NCBI GenBank assembly: GCA_963533935.1
Contig: CAUSQL010000006.1
Coordinates: 1 to 64,000 of the forward strand
Length of the DNA stretch: 64,000 nt
DNA from: CAUSKK01 sp963533935
GTDB taxonomy: Bacteria > Pseudomonadota > Gammaproteobacteria > Cardiobacteriales > Cardiobacteriaceae
Reading direction: 5' to 3'
Positions 43,698-51,299 of the stretch are shown in pieces. The notes below the pieces were generated by a model that made no database searches, had not been told where the DNA came from, and was given only the letters and a program-made list of their open reading frames with translations. A program made the position numbers and the translations under genes. Every line of letters starts with the position of its first letter. Position 1 is the stretch's first letter.

Positions 43698-45085
43698 TAG
43701 AGCTCCAGATTTAGGGGGTCGGCGCCGCTGGTGCGCTCCAGACTGCGCAGGGCCGGCGCCGCGGCCGCGGTGGCAATCTTAATCTTCACCAGCAGCGGCT
43801 TCGGCTGGAGCGGCGCCACATAGTCCACCGCCGTGAACTGCACCTGCTGCTGGGCCAACAGGGGCAGCAGCCGCCGCGCGACGGTTTTACCCTCCTGCTC
43901 CAGGGTGAGGAAAATCAGCGCGTTGGGCGGCAGCGCCGCCCGGGTATCCGCCTTCAGCTGCAAATTCACCGTGCGGCGGAAGCGGGCCAGGGCCGGCGCC
44001 GCCAGCTGGCCCAGGGTGCTGTGCGGGTCCAGCGCCGCCAGCCCCTGCCAGAGCTCGAGGGCCTCGGCGCTGCGCCCTTCCCCCTCGTAGGCGGTGGCCA
44101 ATAGCAGCTGGGCGCCCTGCTGCCCCTCCTTAACCAGTTCCCGCAGCAGGGCCTCGGTGCTGGCGCTGAGCTGGCCGGCGCTGAAAATGTCCGACTGGGC
44201 GAAGGCCAGCCGGTACTTCTGGCTGCTGGGGCTAAGCTGCATGAGCCGCTGGTAAATGGGCCGGGCCTCGCCGTAGAACTGGCCCTGCACGAAGCAGTGG
44301 CCCAGGTGCTCCAGCTGGTCCCGGTCGCTGGCGTCGATGCGCTCCTGCAGGGCGAGGCAGAAGACCAGGCCGTTTTCCCCCAGCCACTCCGGCAGCTGGC
44401 CCAGATACTGGCTGCGGTTTAAATCCGCCTCCAGGCCGGCGGTGAGCTGGCGCCAGCGGAAGTAATACTGGCCGGACAGCTGCCACCAGCCCAGGGCGGC
44501 CAGGGCCAGCAGAACCAGCAGCAGGGGCCGCAGGGAGCGGGGCAATTTGGCGCCATTTACATACATAGGAAGCGCCCGTCTGTCTGTTAATGATTCCTTG
44601 GGGGCAGCTGCGGCGGCATTTACATGCAATGGGGCGCTTCCCCTGTTTGTTAATGGCAGTTTTACCGACAGGGGGGCGCTTCCCCTGTTTGTAAAATCCC
44701 CCCTTAAACCCCGGCGCCGCCGCACCAATGCCAGCAGCGGCCGCAGGGCCAGGGCCATCAGCAGCAGCGGCAGCAGCCACAGCAGCAGGCCAGAACCCAG
44801 CAGCGGCGGCCGGTAGCTGATGAAGTCGCCGTAGCGTTGCCGCAGATATTGGTCGATTTCCCCGTCGCTGCGGCCGGCGCGAATCTGTTCCGCCACCAGC
44901 TGGCGCAGCTGCCGGGCCAGCGGCGCGCTGCTTTCGGCAATATTGCTGTTCTGGCAGGTGGGACAGCGGATTTCCCCGATTAAATGGTGATAGCGGCGGG
45001 CGTCCGCCGGATTATCAAATTCTTGAGGATTGGCCGCCGCCAGCCGTAGGGTGAGGAAAATTAGGAGAATTAGCGGTCGAAACAT
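43697..45085 (-). CDS. ccmH: CcmH-CcmI fusion with repeat-encoded linker
   Basis: The N-terminal CcmH part has a signal/anchor, the heme-lyase redox motif IRCPTCQN (C41, C44) and a membrane helix (about 97-118), and acts on apocytochrome thiols. The C-terminal CcmI-like part (from about 180) has a membrane helix and TPR-type repeats that hold apocytochrome c. The two are joined by a basic linker in which three palindromic repeat units are translated: TNRGSAPLSVK, TNRGSAPLHVN and TDRRALPMYVN (about 130-177). Total 462 residues. The start overlaps the ccmG stop (TAATG). Confidence 0.9.
   Translation of the reverse strand: MFRPLILLIFLTLRLAAANPQEFDNPADARRYHHLIGEIRCPTCQNSNIAESSAPLARQLRQLVAEQIRAGRSDGEIDQYLRQRYGDFISYRPPLLGSGLLLWLLPLLLMALALRPLLALVRRRRGLRGDFTNRGSAPLSVKLPLTNRGSAPLHVNAAAAAPKESLTDRRALPMYVNGAKLPRSLRPLLLVLLALAALGWWQLSGQYYFRWRQLTAGLEADLNRSQYLGQLPEWLGENGLVFCLALQERIDASDRDQLEHLGHCFVQGQFYGEARPIYQRLMQLSPSSQKYRLAFAQSDIFSAGQLSASTEALLRELVKEGQQGAQLLLATAYEGEGRSAEALELWQGLAALDPHSTLGQLAAPALARFRRTVNLQLKADTRAALPPNALIFLTLEQEGKTVARRLLPLLAQQQVQFTAVDYVAPLQPKPLLVKIKIATAAAAPALRSLERTSGADPLNLEL
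44555..44697. repeat. Three palindromic repeat units inside ccmH
   Basis: Units lie at 44555-44592, 44619-44656 and 44660-44697, each with the GGGCGCTT/AAGCGCCC core and ACATACA/CTGTTTGT-type ends. They are translated in a single frame. The last two are separated by three bases and share the same orientation; the first is reversed. Confidence 0.88.
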
Positions 45086-45567
45086 TAGCGCTCCAGCAGG
45101 GGTTGAAATTCCGCCTGCCAGCGCCGGCGGTCCAGGGGCCCGGCGTAGCGCTTGAGAATCTTACCCGTCGGGCCGATGAGAAAGGTTTCCGGCGCGCCGT
45201 AGACGCCCAGGTCGGTGATGAGGTCGTCCCGCTGCCAGATGATTTCCCGGTAGGGATTGCCGGCGCGGGCGAGGAATTGGCGCCCCTCTTCCCCCTCCCG
45301 CGGATTGTCCGCCGCCCAGTTCAGGCCGACGATGGGAATTTCCCGGCTCAGCTCCATGAGAAATGCATGTTCCTGATGGCACTGGGCGCACCAGGAGCCC
45401 CAGACGTTGAGCAGGAAGTAGCCGGCGGGCCGCTCAATGGCCAGCTCCGGCAAATCCCGGCCGGTGAGCACCGAAGGCAATTCCTGGGGATTGCGGCCGA
45501 GGCCGGCGACGAAAAAGGCCAGCAGCAGGCCACAGGCCAGCAGCAGGCCCATTAGCCATTTCTTCAT
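45085..45567 (-). CDS. ccmG: Thiol:disulfide interchange protein CcmG/DsbE
   Basis: CcmG is a membrane-anchored periplasmic thioredoxin that reduces the CcmH-apocytochrome disulfide. The 160 residues have an N-terminal anchor (about 4-22), the active site WCAQC (C60, C63; most relatives have WCPTC) and the family elements VGLNWAADN, LGVYGAPETFLIGPTG. ATG 45567 overlaps the ccmF stop (ATGA), with GGAGGAAAC upstream; the frame is falsely open to 45633. Confidence 0.93.
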   Translation of the reverse strand: MKKWLMGLLLACGLLLAFFVAGLGRNPQELPSVLTGRDLPELAIERPAGYFLLNVWGSWCAQCHQEHAFLMELSREIPIVGLNWAADNPREGEEGRQFLARAGNPYREIIWQRDDLITDLGVYGAPETFLIGPTGKILKRYAGPLDRRRWQAEFQPLLER

Positions 45568-47477
45568 GGTTTCCTCCGGGCGCCCCAGGCGCTCAGGCCG
45601 GCCCCCAGGGCCATGATTAGCGCCCCCAGCCAAATCCAGCTGATGAAGGGCTTGAACTGGAGGCGCAGGGCCCAGCGGTCGTCGCTGATTTTCTCGCCCA
45701 GGGCCAGATATAAATCGTGGCTGGGAGTGATGAGCCGGGCGCTTTCGCTCATGGGCATGGCCGAGGAGAAATAGCTGCGCTTGGCCGGCGCCAGAACGTG
45801 CCAGCGCTTATCCCGGTAAATCAGCAGCTTGGCCACCGTGGCCCGGTAGTTGGGGCCGCTCTCCTCATCGAACCGTTCCAGGCGAATGTCATAGCCGGCG
45901 AAGGACACCCGTTGGCCGCTTTTCATCACCAAATCCTGTTCCTGGGAATAGAGGCCGGTCAGGGCAATGGCCAGGGCCATAACCATAAAGCCCAGGTGGG
46001 CCAGGTAGGCGCCCAGCTGGTTCAGATGGAGAAAGTAGCCGGCCCAGCCCAGGCGCCGGAAGCGGGTGCCGTAGTCCAGCAGCAGCGCCGCCAGGGCCAA
46101 AGCACTTAAAAATAGGGTGATAAACAGCAGCCAGCCAAAGCGGCCCAGGGCCCAGAGGCCGAGGCCGGTCAGCAGGGCCGCCGCCAGCAGCAAGCCCGGC
46201 AGCAGCTTTTTTAACCGTTGCGGCCGGTCCCGCTGCCAGCGCAGCAGCGGCCCGAGGGCCAGCAGCAGCAGGGCCAGCAGCGCCAGCGGCACGATTAGGC
46301 TGTTGAAGTAGGGGGCACCCACGGACACCTTGCCCCAGCCGAAGAGGTCGGCCAGCAGCGGGTACAACGTGCCCAACAGTACCACAAAGCAGGCGCCCAG
46401 CAGCAGCCAGTTGTTCAGCAGCAGGCCAAATTCCTTGGACAAAAGGGAAAAGGTGCGGCGGGAGGCCAGCAGGGGCAGGCGGACCATTAGCAGTAGCAGC
46501 GCCGGCAGCAGCACCGCCGCCAGTAGAGCGAGGATAAAGATGCCCCGCTGCGGGTCGTTGGCGAAGGCGTGCACCGAGGTGAGAATGCCGGAACGCACCA
46601 GAAAGGTGCCCATGAGGCTTAGGCCAAAGGTGATGATGGCCAGCAGCGCCGTCCAGGAGACGAAGAGGGCGCGCTTCTCGCTGACCAGCAGGGCGTGAAT
46701 CAGCGCCGCCCCCACCAGCCAGGGCATGAGTGAAGCGTTTTCCACCGGGTCCCAGAACCACCAGCCGCCCCAGCCCAGCTCGTAGTAGGCCCAGTGGGAA
46801 CCGAGGGCAATGCCCAGGGTGAGGAAAATCCAGGCGCGCAGCGTCCAGGGCCGCAGCAGGGCCAGCTGGCGCCGCCGCAATTTCCCCTGCCACAGGCCGG
46901 CAACTACGAAGCCGAAGGCCAGGCTGAAGCCCACGTAGCCCATGTAGAGCAGGGGCGGGTGAAAGATGAGGCCGATGTCCTGCAGCATGGGGTTTAAATC
47001 GCCGCCGTCGAAGGGGCTTGGATAGAGGCGGCGGAAGGGGTTTGAAGTTAGGACGAGAAAGGCGATAAAGCCGCTCTGCACCAGGGCTAGCACCGCCAGC
47101 GCCCGGGTGAGAAATAGCTGCTCCTCCTCGTCCCGCGGTTGCAACCGCGCCACCGGCAGCAGCCAGCCGGCCATGAGCACGACCCACAGCAGCAGGGAAC
47201 CCTCGTGGCCGCCCCAGACCGCCGCCAGCCGGTAGTACCAGGGCAGCAGCCGGTTGCTGTGCTCGGCCACGTAGGCCAGGGAGAAATCATTTTTATGGAA
47301 GGCCAGGGCCAGGGCCGCCAGCGCCGTCAGCAATAGCCAGAACTGGGCCCGGGTCAGCCGCCGCGCCAGCGGCCACAGGCCGAGATGGTTGGGCAGGGCT
47401 AAGGTTAAAAAACCCTGGGCCAGGGCCAGGGCGCCGGCCAGCAGCAGGGCCAGATGGCCCAGTTCACCGCTGAACAT
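45564..47477 (-). CDS. ccmF: Cytochrome c heme lyase subunit CcmF
   Basis: CcmF is the large membrane component that transfers heme from CcmE to apocytochrome c. The 637 residues have about 14-15 helices. The heme-handling WWD region reads ELGWGGWWFWDPVENASLMP. WGGHEGSLLLWVVL, WALRAWIFLTLGIALGSHWA-type histidine loops and a periplasmic domain near the end (LERFDEESGPNYRATVAKL) match the family. It overlaps ccmE by 14 bp and ccmG by 4 bp. Confidence 0.96.
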   Translation of the reverse strand: MFSGELGHLALLLAGALALAQGFLTLALPNHLGLWPLARRLTRAQFWLLLTALAALALAFHKNDFSLAYVAEHSNRLLPWYYRLAAVWGGHEGSLLLWVVLMAGWLLPVARLQPRDEEEQLFLTRALAVLALVQSGFIAFLVLTSNPFRRLYPSPFDGGDLNPMLQDIGLIFHPPLLYMGYVGFSLAFGFVVAGLWQGKLRRRQLALLRPWTLRAWIFLTLGIALGSHWAYYELGWGGWWFWDPVENASLMPWLVGAALIHALLVSEKRALFVSWTALLAIITFGLSLMGTFLVRSGILTSVHAFANDPQRGIFILALLAAVLLPALLLLMVRLPLLASRRTFSLLSKEFGLLLNNWLLLGACFVVLLGTLYPLLADLFGWGKVSVGAPYFNSLIVPLALLALLLLALGPLLRWQRDRPQRLKKLLPGLLLAAALLTGLGLWALGRFGWLLFITLFLSALALAALLLDYGTRFRRLGWAGYFLHLNQLGAYLAHLGFMVMALAIALTGLYSQEQDLVMKSGQRVSFAGYDIRLERFDEESGPNYRATVAKLLIYRDKRWHVLAPAKRSYFSSAMPMSESARLITPSHDLYLALGEKISDDRWALRLQFKPFISWIWLGALIMALGAGLSAWGARRKP

Positions 47478-47916
47478 GGGGGTGCTCCAGGCCCTTCAGC
47501 TCCGGCGGCTGGTAATTTTCATCGTGCTTGGCCAGCACCTCTTCACCTTGGAAGCCCGCATCGGTCAGCTGGCCCTTCACAATCACCCCCTGGCCCTCGC
47601 GGAACAGGTCCGGCAGGATTCCCTGGTAATGGACGGTCAGCGGCGGATTCCTGAAGTCGGTGATGGCGAAGGCCACCGCTAGGCTTTCCCCTTCGCGGCG
47701 GAAGCTGCCCTTGGCCACCATGCCGCCGACGCGAATGCCGCGCTGGTTCCGGGGCGCCTGGCCCTTGGCCACCTGCTCCAGGGAGTAGTAATGGTTCAGG
47801 TCCTGGTTCATGGCGAAGAGCAGCAGGGCCGTGGCCAGGGCGAAGGCGCCAAAGATGAGGCCGATCATTAACAAACGCCGCCGCCGCGGATTATTTTTTT
47901 TCCGAGTCCAATTCAT
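47464..47916 (-). CDS. ccmE: Heme chaperone CcmE
   Basis: CcmE carries heme covalently in the periplasm. The 150 residues have an N-terminal anchor (about 14-36), the OB-fold (GIRVGGMVAKGSFRRE, VHYQGILPDLFREGQGVIVKG) and the heme-binding histidine H131 in VLAKHDENYQPPE. Overlaps on both sides (ccmD and ccmF) indicate tight coupling. Confidence 0.96.
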   Translation of the reverse strand: MNWTRKKNNPRRRRLLMIGLIFGAFALATALLLFAMNQDLNHYYSLEQVAKGQAPRNQRGIRVGGMVAKGSFRREGESLAVAFAITDFRNPPLTVHYQGILPDLFREGQGVIVKGQLTDAGFQGEEVLAKHDENYQPPELKGLEHPHVQR

Positions 47917-48076
47917 GTTCCAGTTCGCTTAGTTGTTTTTGCAGTTGCCGCCGCCGCCGCTTCACCAGTCCGTGCATTAAAAATAGGGCGCCGAGGCTGA
48001 ACAGGTAGGCGGTCCAGACATAGAAGCCCTGGCCGCCCATGGCGAGGAATTCCCGTAGCGATTGAAAGGCCATCAC
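47891..48076 (-). CDS. ccmD: Heme exporter subunit CcmD
   Basis: CcmD is a tiny membrane protein that stabilises the CcmABC-CcmE complex. The 61 residues begin FQSLREFLAMGGQGFYVWTAY, followed by one membrane helix and a basic coiled tail (KRRRRQLQKQLSELEHEL), the classical layout. The start is ATG 48076 or 48073, overlapping the ccmC stop. It overlaps ccmE by 26 bp. Confidence 0.93.
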   Translation of the reverse strand: MMAFQSLREFLAMGGQGFYVWTAYLFSLGALFLMHGLVKRRRRQLQKQLSELEHELDSEKK

Positions 48077-48810
48077 TGCTCCAGTAGCCGTTCCATGCGC
48101 CGTTCCAGCAGCAGGTTTCCCATCTGCCGCAGGGCATACACCACATACTGAATAAAGAAGGCCAGCAGGGCCAGCAGCAGCGGGTAGAGCATGGGCGCGG
48201 CAATGGACGGGGCGCCCAGCTTAAATAAAGTCGCCCCCTGGTGCAGGGAATTCCACCACTGCACCGAGTAGTGAATGATGGGAATGTTAATGAGGCCAAC
48301 CATTGCCAGCAGCGCCGCCAGCCGCTCGGCCAGGGCCCGCTCGTCCAGGCTATGCACCAGCAGCAGGTAACCCAGATAGAGGAAGAGCAGAATTAATTCG
48401 GAGGTTAGGCGGGCGTCCCAGGTCCAATAGGTGCCCCAGGTGGGCTTGCCCCACAGGGAGCCGGTGATTAGGGCCAGCAGGGTCATCAGCGCCCCATAGC
48501 CGGCGGAGGCCCGCGCCAGCAGGCCGGCCAGGGGCCAGCGCCAGATGAAATGGCACAGGGCGGCCAGGGCCAGCACCGTGTAGATGAAGAGGGACAACAC
48601 CGCCGCCGGCACGTGGATATAGATGATGCGGAAGGAATTTTTCTGCTGGTAATCCGCCGGCGCGAAGGCCAGACCCCAGACCAGTGCCAGGGTCAGCGTC
48701 AGCCAGCCCAGCGGCACCAGCCAGCGCAGCAGCGCCGCGGCCAGGCGGTTAAAGTTTTGGGGGCGGCTGTAGTGCTGGCCCCAGCGGTTCACGATTTGCC
48801 ACAAAGCCAT
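48073..48810 (-). CDS. ccmC: Heme-handling membrane protein CcmC
   Basis: CcmC attaches heme to CcmE. The product has six helices and the WWD motif in GKPTWGTYWTWDARLTSELI, with heme histidines in IIYIHVPAAVLS and PIIHYSVQWWNSLHQG. The frame is open to 48906, but alignment with known CcmC starts favours ATG 48810 (245 residues). ATG 48831 is an alternative. Upstream is a partial repeat remnant (GGCCGAAGCGCCCGG, 48836-48850). It is the first ccm gene of the operon. Confidence 0.93.
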   Translation of the reverse strand: MALWQIVNRWGQHYSRPQNFNRLAAALLRWLVPLGWLTLTLALVWGLAFAPADYQQKNSFRIIYIHVPAAVLSLFIYTVLALAALCHFIWRWPLAGLLARASAGYGALMTLLALITGSLWGKPTWGTYWTWDARLTSELILLFLYLGYLLLVHSLDERALAERLAALLAMVGLINIPIIHYSVQWWNSLHQGATLFKLGAPSIAAPMLYPLLLALLAFFIQYVVYALRQMGNLLLERRMERLLEQ

Positions 48811-48907
48811 AGTTATCACAAAAGCTCCCATTTTAGGCCGAAGCGCCCGGCGGCCCCACTTAAAATTCCGATGGCGTGCCGCGGTTTTATTCTTTGGGCG
48901 GCTCACC

Positions 48908-48935
48908 TATAATTTTCCTATCTGGACACCTGTCC
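48908..48935 (+). promoter_or_regulatory. tetR promoter -10 and palindromic operator
   Basis: A consensus -10 (TATAAT, 48908-48913) is followed eight bases later by the perfect inverted repeat TGGACA, CC, TGTCCA (48922-48935), which covers the expected transcription start. This is the usual place for an autoregulatory TetR operator. The -35 is weak. Confidence 0.65.
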
Positions 48936-48947
48936 AAAGGGAAAAAC

Positions 48948-49586
48948 ATGAATGAAAACAATCTGAACAGCCGCCAGCGCTTCCTGGCGGCCGGACGGGA
49001 ACTTTATCCGCTGCTGGGCTACCGCGACCTTTCCATTCGCCGGCTGGCCCAGCAGGTGGGCCAATCGCCGGGCATTTTTCACCATCTTTTTACCTGTAAA
49101 GATGAATTTCTGGTGGAGGTGCTCGACCAAATCTATCAGGAGGCCATGTGCCAACTCACCAGCCAGGTGCAGCGGCGCCGCGGCAGCGTGCGGGCCAAGC
49201 TGGCCTCCTATCTCTTCTTTCTTGCCGATTTCACCCGCCACAATTCCCAGCTGCTCTGCCGCATCTTTGAGGACAGCATTGAGGCGCCGGCGGTGCTGAA
49301 ATTCATTCAACAACGGGCCAACGGCCACATGTCCATTCTCTTCGCCCTGCTGGAACGGGCGGCTGCGCGCAAGCTGCTGAAACCTTCCAATCTGGCGCAG
49401 CGGGCGGCCTTTCTCATTAATGCGGTGCTGGGGCCGCTGCTGGTGGGCCGACGCCTGCTGGAGGCGAACCTGCTGCCGGAGCAAATTGCCATGGACTTCG
49501 ACCGGCAGGTGGAATCGGACGTGGCCATCAATCAGCGCATCGACTGGGCGCTAACTGCGATTTTTACCGATAAGGAACAGCCATGA
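48948..49586 (+). CDS. TetR-family repressor
   Basis: The 212 residues have an N-terminal helix-turn-helix (YRDLSIRRLAQQVGQSPGIFHHLFTCKDEFL, about 25-55) and a C-terminal ligand-binding domain with AFLINAVLGPLLVGRRLL. It probably senses a substrate of the exporter encoded downstream and represses the operon. The start has AAAGGG upstream, and a clean palindrome overlies the promoter. The stop overlaps the next gene (ATGA), so regulator and pump are one transcript. Confidence 0.88.
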   Translation: MNENNLNSRQRFLAAGRELYPLLGYRDLSIRRLAQQVGQSPGIFHHLFTCKDEFLVEVLDQIYQEAMCQLTSQVQRRRGSVRAKLASYLFFLADFTRHNSQLLCRIFEDSIEAPAVLKFIQQRANGHMSILFALLERAAARKLLKPSNLAQRAAFLINAVLGPLLVGRRLLEANLLPEQIAMDFDRQVESDVAINQRIDWALTAIFTDKEQP

Positions 49587-50752
49587 AAAAAACCTTACTC
49601 TCTTTGCTAGTGCTGGCGGCCGGCGGTGCCGCCCTTTACCAACTAAAGTTTCAGAACGGCCCCGAGGAGTGGTGGGCGAATCTGGCCCATTCCAACGGGC
49701 GCCTGGAGCTGGAGCGCTACGACATCGCCACCCTCTACGGCGGCCGGGTGGAAGAAATCCTCGTGGACGAGGGCGACCGGGTGGCGAAGAACGCGGTGGT
49801 GGCGCGGCTGGACAATGGCACCTCCGACAGCCAGCTGGAGGGGGCCGAGGCCCGGGCGTTGCAGGCGCACCAGGCGGTAGGTCAGGCCCAGGCCGGCCAG
49901 AGCCAGGCTAAAGCGGCGCTGGCGGCGGCCCAGAGCACCATTGAGCGGGCCAAGGCCGACGTGAGCGCCCAGCGGCAGCTGCTGCAGCAGGCGGATTTAG
50001 AGTTGAAGAACGCGAAGAATATGCGCAACGAGAATTTAATTTCCGCCGCGGAGCTGAGCCGCACCAAAACGGAGCGGGAACGGGCGGCGGCGGCGGTGAA
50101 GGCCAGCGAGGCGCAGCTGAAGCAGGCCCAGGCCGGCAAGGAACAGGTGGCGGCCCAGCTGCAACAGGCCAATGCCCAGGTGAAGGAGGCGGAAGCGGCG
50201 GTGGCGGCGGCCCAGGCCGGCGTGCACGGTGCTAAAAGCAGCGACGAGGATTTAACGGTGGTCAGTCCGGTGGCGGGGCTGGTGGAATACCGGCTGGTGC
50301 AGCCGGGCAGCGTGGTGGCGCCGGGGGCGCGGCTGGTCAGCGTGCTCGACCCCCAGGACGTGTCCATGAATATCTTTGTCAGCAACGCGGACATGAGCCA
50401 GCTGCGGGTGGGCGACGAGGGCCGCATCGTCCTCGACGGCCTGGAGGCAGTCTTTCCGGCCACCATCAGCTTCATTGCCCAGGAGGCGCAGTTCACGCCG
50501 AAGAGCGTGGAGACCGTAGACGAGCGGGCGAAATTGATGTTTAAGGTGAAGCTGAAGATTCCGGCGGAGGTGGCGGCGTCGCTGCGCGGCCTGTTGAAGG
50601 GTGGCATGACCGGCAACGGCTATGTGCGGCGACCGGGCCAGCCCTGGCCGACCCAGCTGACGGTGCGGCTGCCGGCGGTGAATGCAACCGCCCCCGAAAC
50701 TAGTCCGAAAGCCAGTGCCAGCCCGGCGGCTAAAGCCTTGAGCCAGCGATGA
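49583..50752 (+). CDS. HlyD-family membrane fusion protein (YhiI-like)
   Basis: The 389-residue periplasmic adaptor links the inner-membrane ABC exporter to an outer-membrane channel. It has an N-terminal anchor (about 3-18), a split lipoyl domain (RLELERYDIATLYGGRVEEI and LTVVSPVAGLVEYRLVQPG), a long alanine- and glutamine-rich coiled hairpin (about 85-225) and a beta-barrel domain. Gene order with rbbA and yhhJ equals the E. coli yhiI-rbbA-yhhJ locus. The stop overlaps an ATG that opens the repeat-spanning frame 50749-51312. Confidence 0.9.
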   Translation: MKKTLLSLLVLAAGGAALYQLKFQNGPEEWWANLAHSNGRLELERYDIATLYGGRVEEILVDEGDRVAKNAVVARLDNGTSDSQLEGAEARALQAHQAVGQAQAGQSQAKAALAAAQSTIERAKADVSAQRQLLQQADLELKNAKNMRNENLISAAELSRTKTERERAAAAVKASEAQLKQAQAGKEQVAAQLQQANAQVKEAEAAVAAAQAGVHGAKSSDEDLTVVSPVAGLVEYRLVQPGSVVAPGARLVSVLDPQDVSMNIFVSNADMSQLRVGDEGRIVLDGLEAVFPATISFIAQEAQFTPKSVETVDERAKLMFKVKLKIPAEVAASLRGLLKGGMTGNGYVRRPGQPWPTQLTVRLPAVNATAPETSPKASASPAAKALSQR

Positions 50753-50756
50753 ACGG

Positions 50757-51284
50757 GCCAATTACAAACAACCGGGCGGTTGTTCGGCTTACGCCTCACG
50801 CACCCATCGCTAACGCTCGGGCGGTTGTTCGGCTTACGCCTCACGCGCCCATCGCTAACGCTCGGGCGCTTCAGATGTATGTAATTAACGCCTTAAATAC
50901 ATACAGGAAAAGCGCCCGAGCGTTAGCGAATGGCGCTGTGAGACCTTCAGGTCGAACAACCGCCCGGCCGTCGGTAAATGGCTCTGCAGCGGTTCTGGCT
51001 AAATGTCTGGCGGGGAAGCATGGGACGGCCATTAATCCCCACCATTGGAGTAGGCCGCACGCGTTAAAACAGCTGGCTACTGCGTTAGCGACATTAACTA
51101 AGGCCATTAAACGCCGCATTCAGCGCCATCAAGACCCGGCCCGGCGGCCAATTACAAACAACCGGGCGGTTGTTCGGCTTGCGCCTCACGCGCCCATCGC
51201 TAACGCTCGGGCGCTTTACCTGTTGGTAAAAACAGCGATTTTTACGTACAGGAAAAGCGCCACTCCGTCGGTAAATGGCCCAAA
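50757..51284. repeat. Large modular palindromic repeat cluster inside the exporter operon
   Basis: No confirmed gene lies in 50753-51299. Five or six units are present, several carrying the inserted module: GGGCGGTTGTTCGGCTTACG, CCTCACGC, CCCATCGCTAACGCTCGGGC (near 50775-50868, two in tandem, and again at 51164-51217). The mirror form is GAGCGTTAGCG ... GGTCGAACAACCGCCC (50914-50966). A 140-bp middle part (50985-51135) is not repeat-like. A 187-codon frame spans the whole cluster without a stop. Confidence 0.85.
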
Positions 51285-51299
51285 TCGGGGGGAATTGCT

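Noticed and set aside
45889..47187. A 432-codon minus-strand frame overlapping ccmF
   Set aside because: It is an alternative frame of the clear ccmF gene; glycine-, arginine- and alanine-heavy low-complexity translation without motifs.
48836..48862. A full palindromic repeat unit between ccmC and tetR
   Set aside because: Only the GAAGCGCCCGG core part is recognisable and the ends are missing, so it is at most a remnant.
50757..51284. CRISPR array
   Set aside because: Repeats are inverted, variable in length and without regular unique spacers; no cas genes are present.
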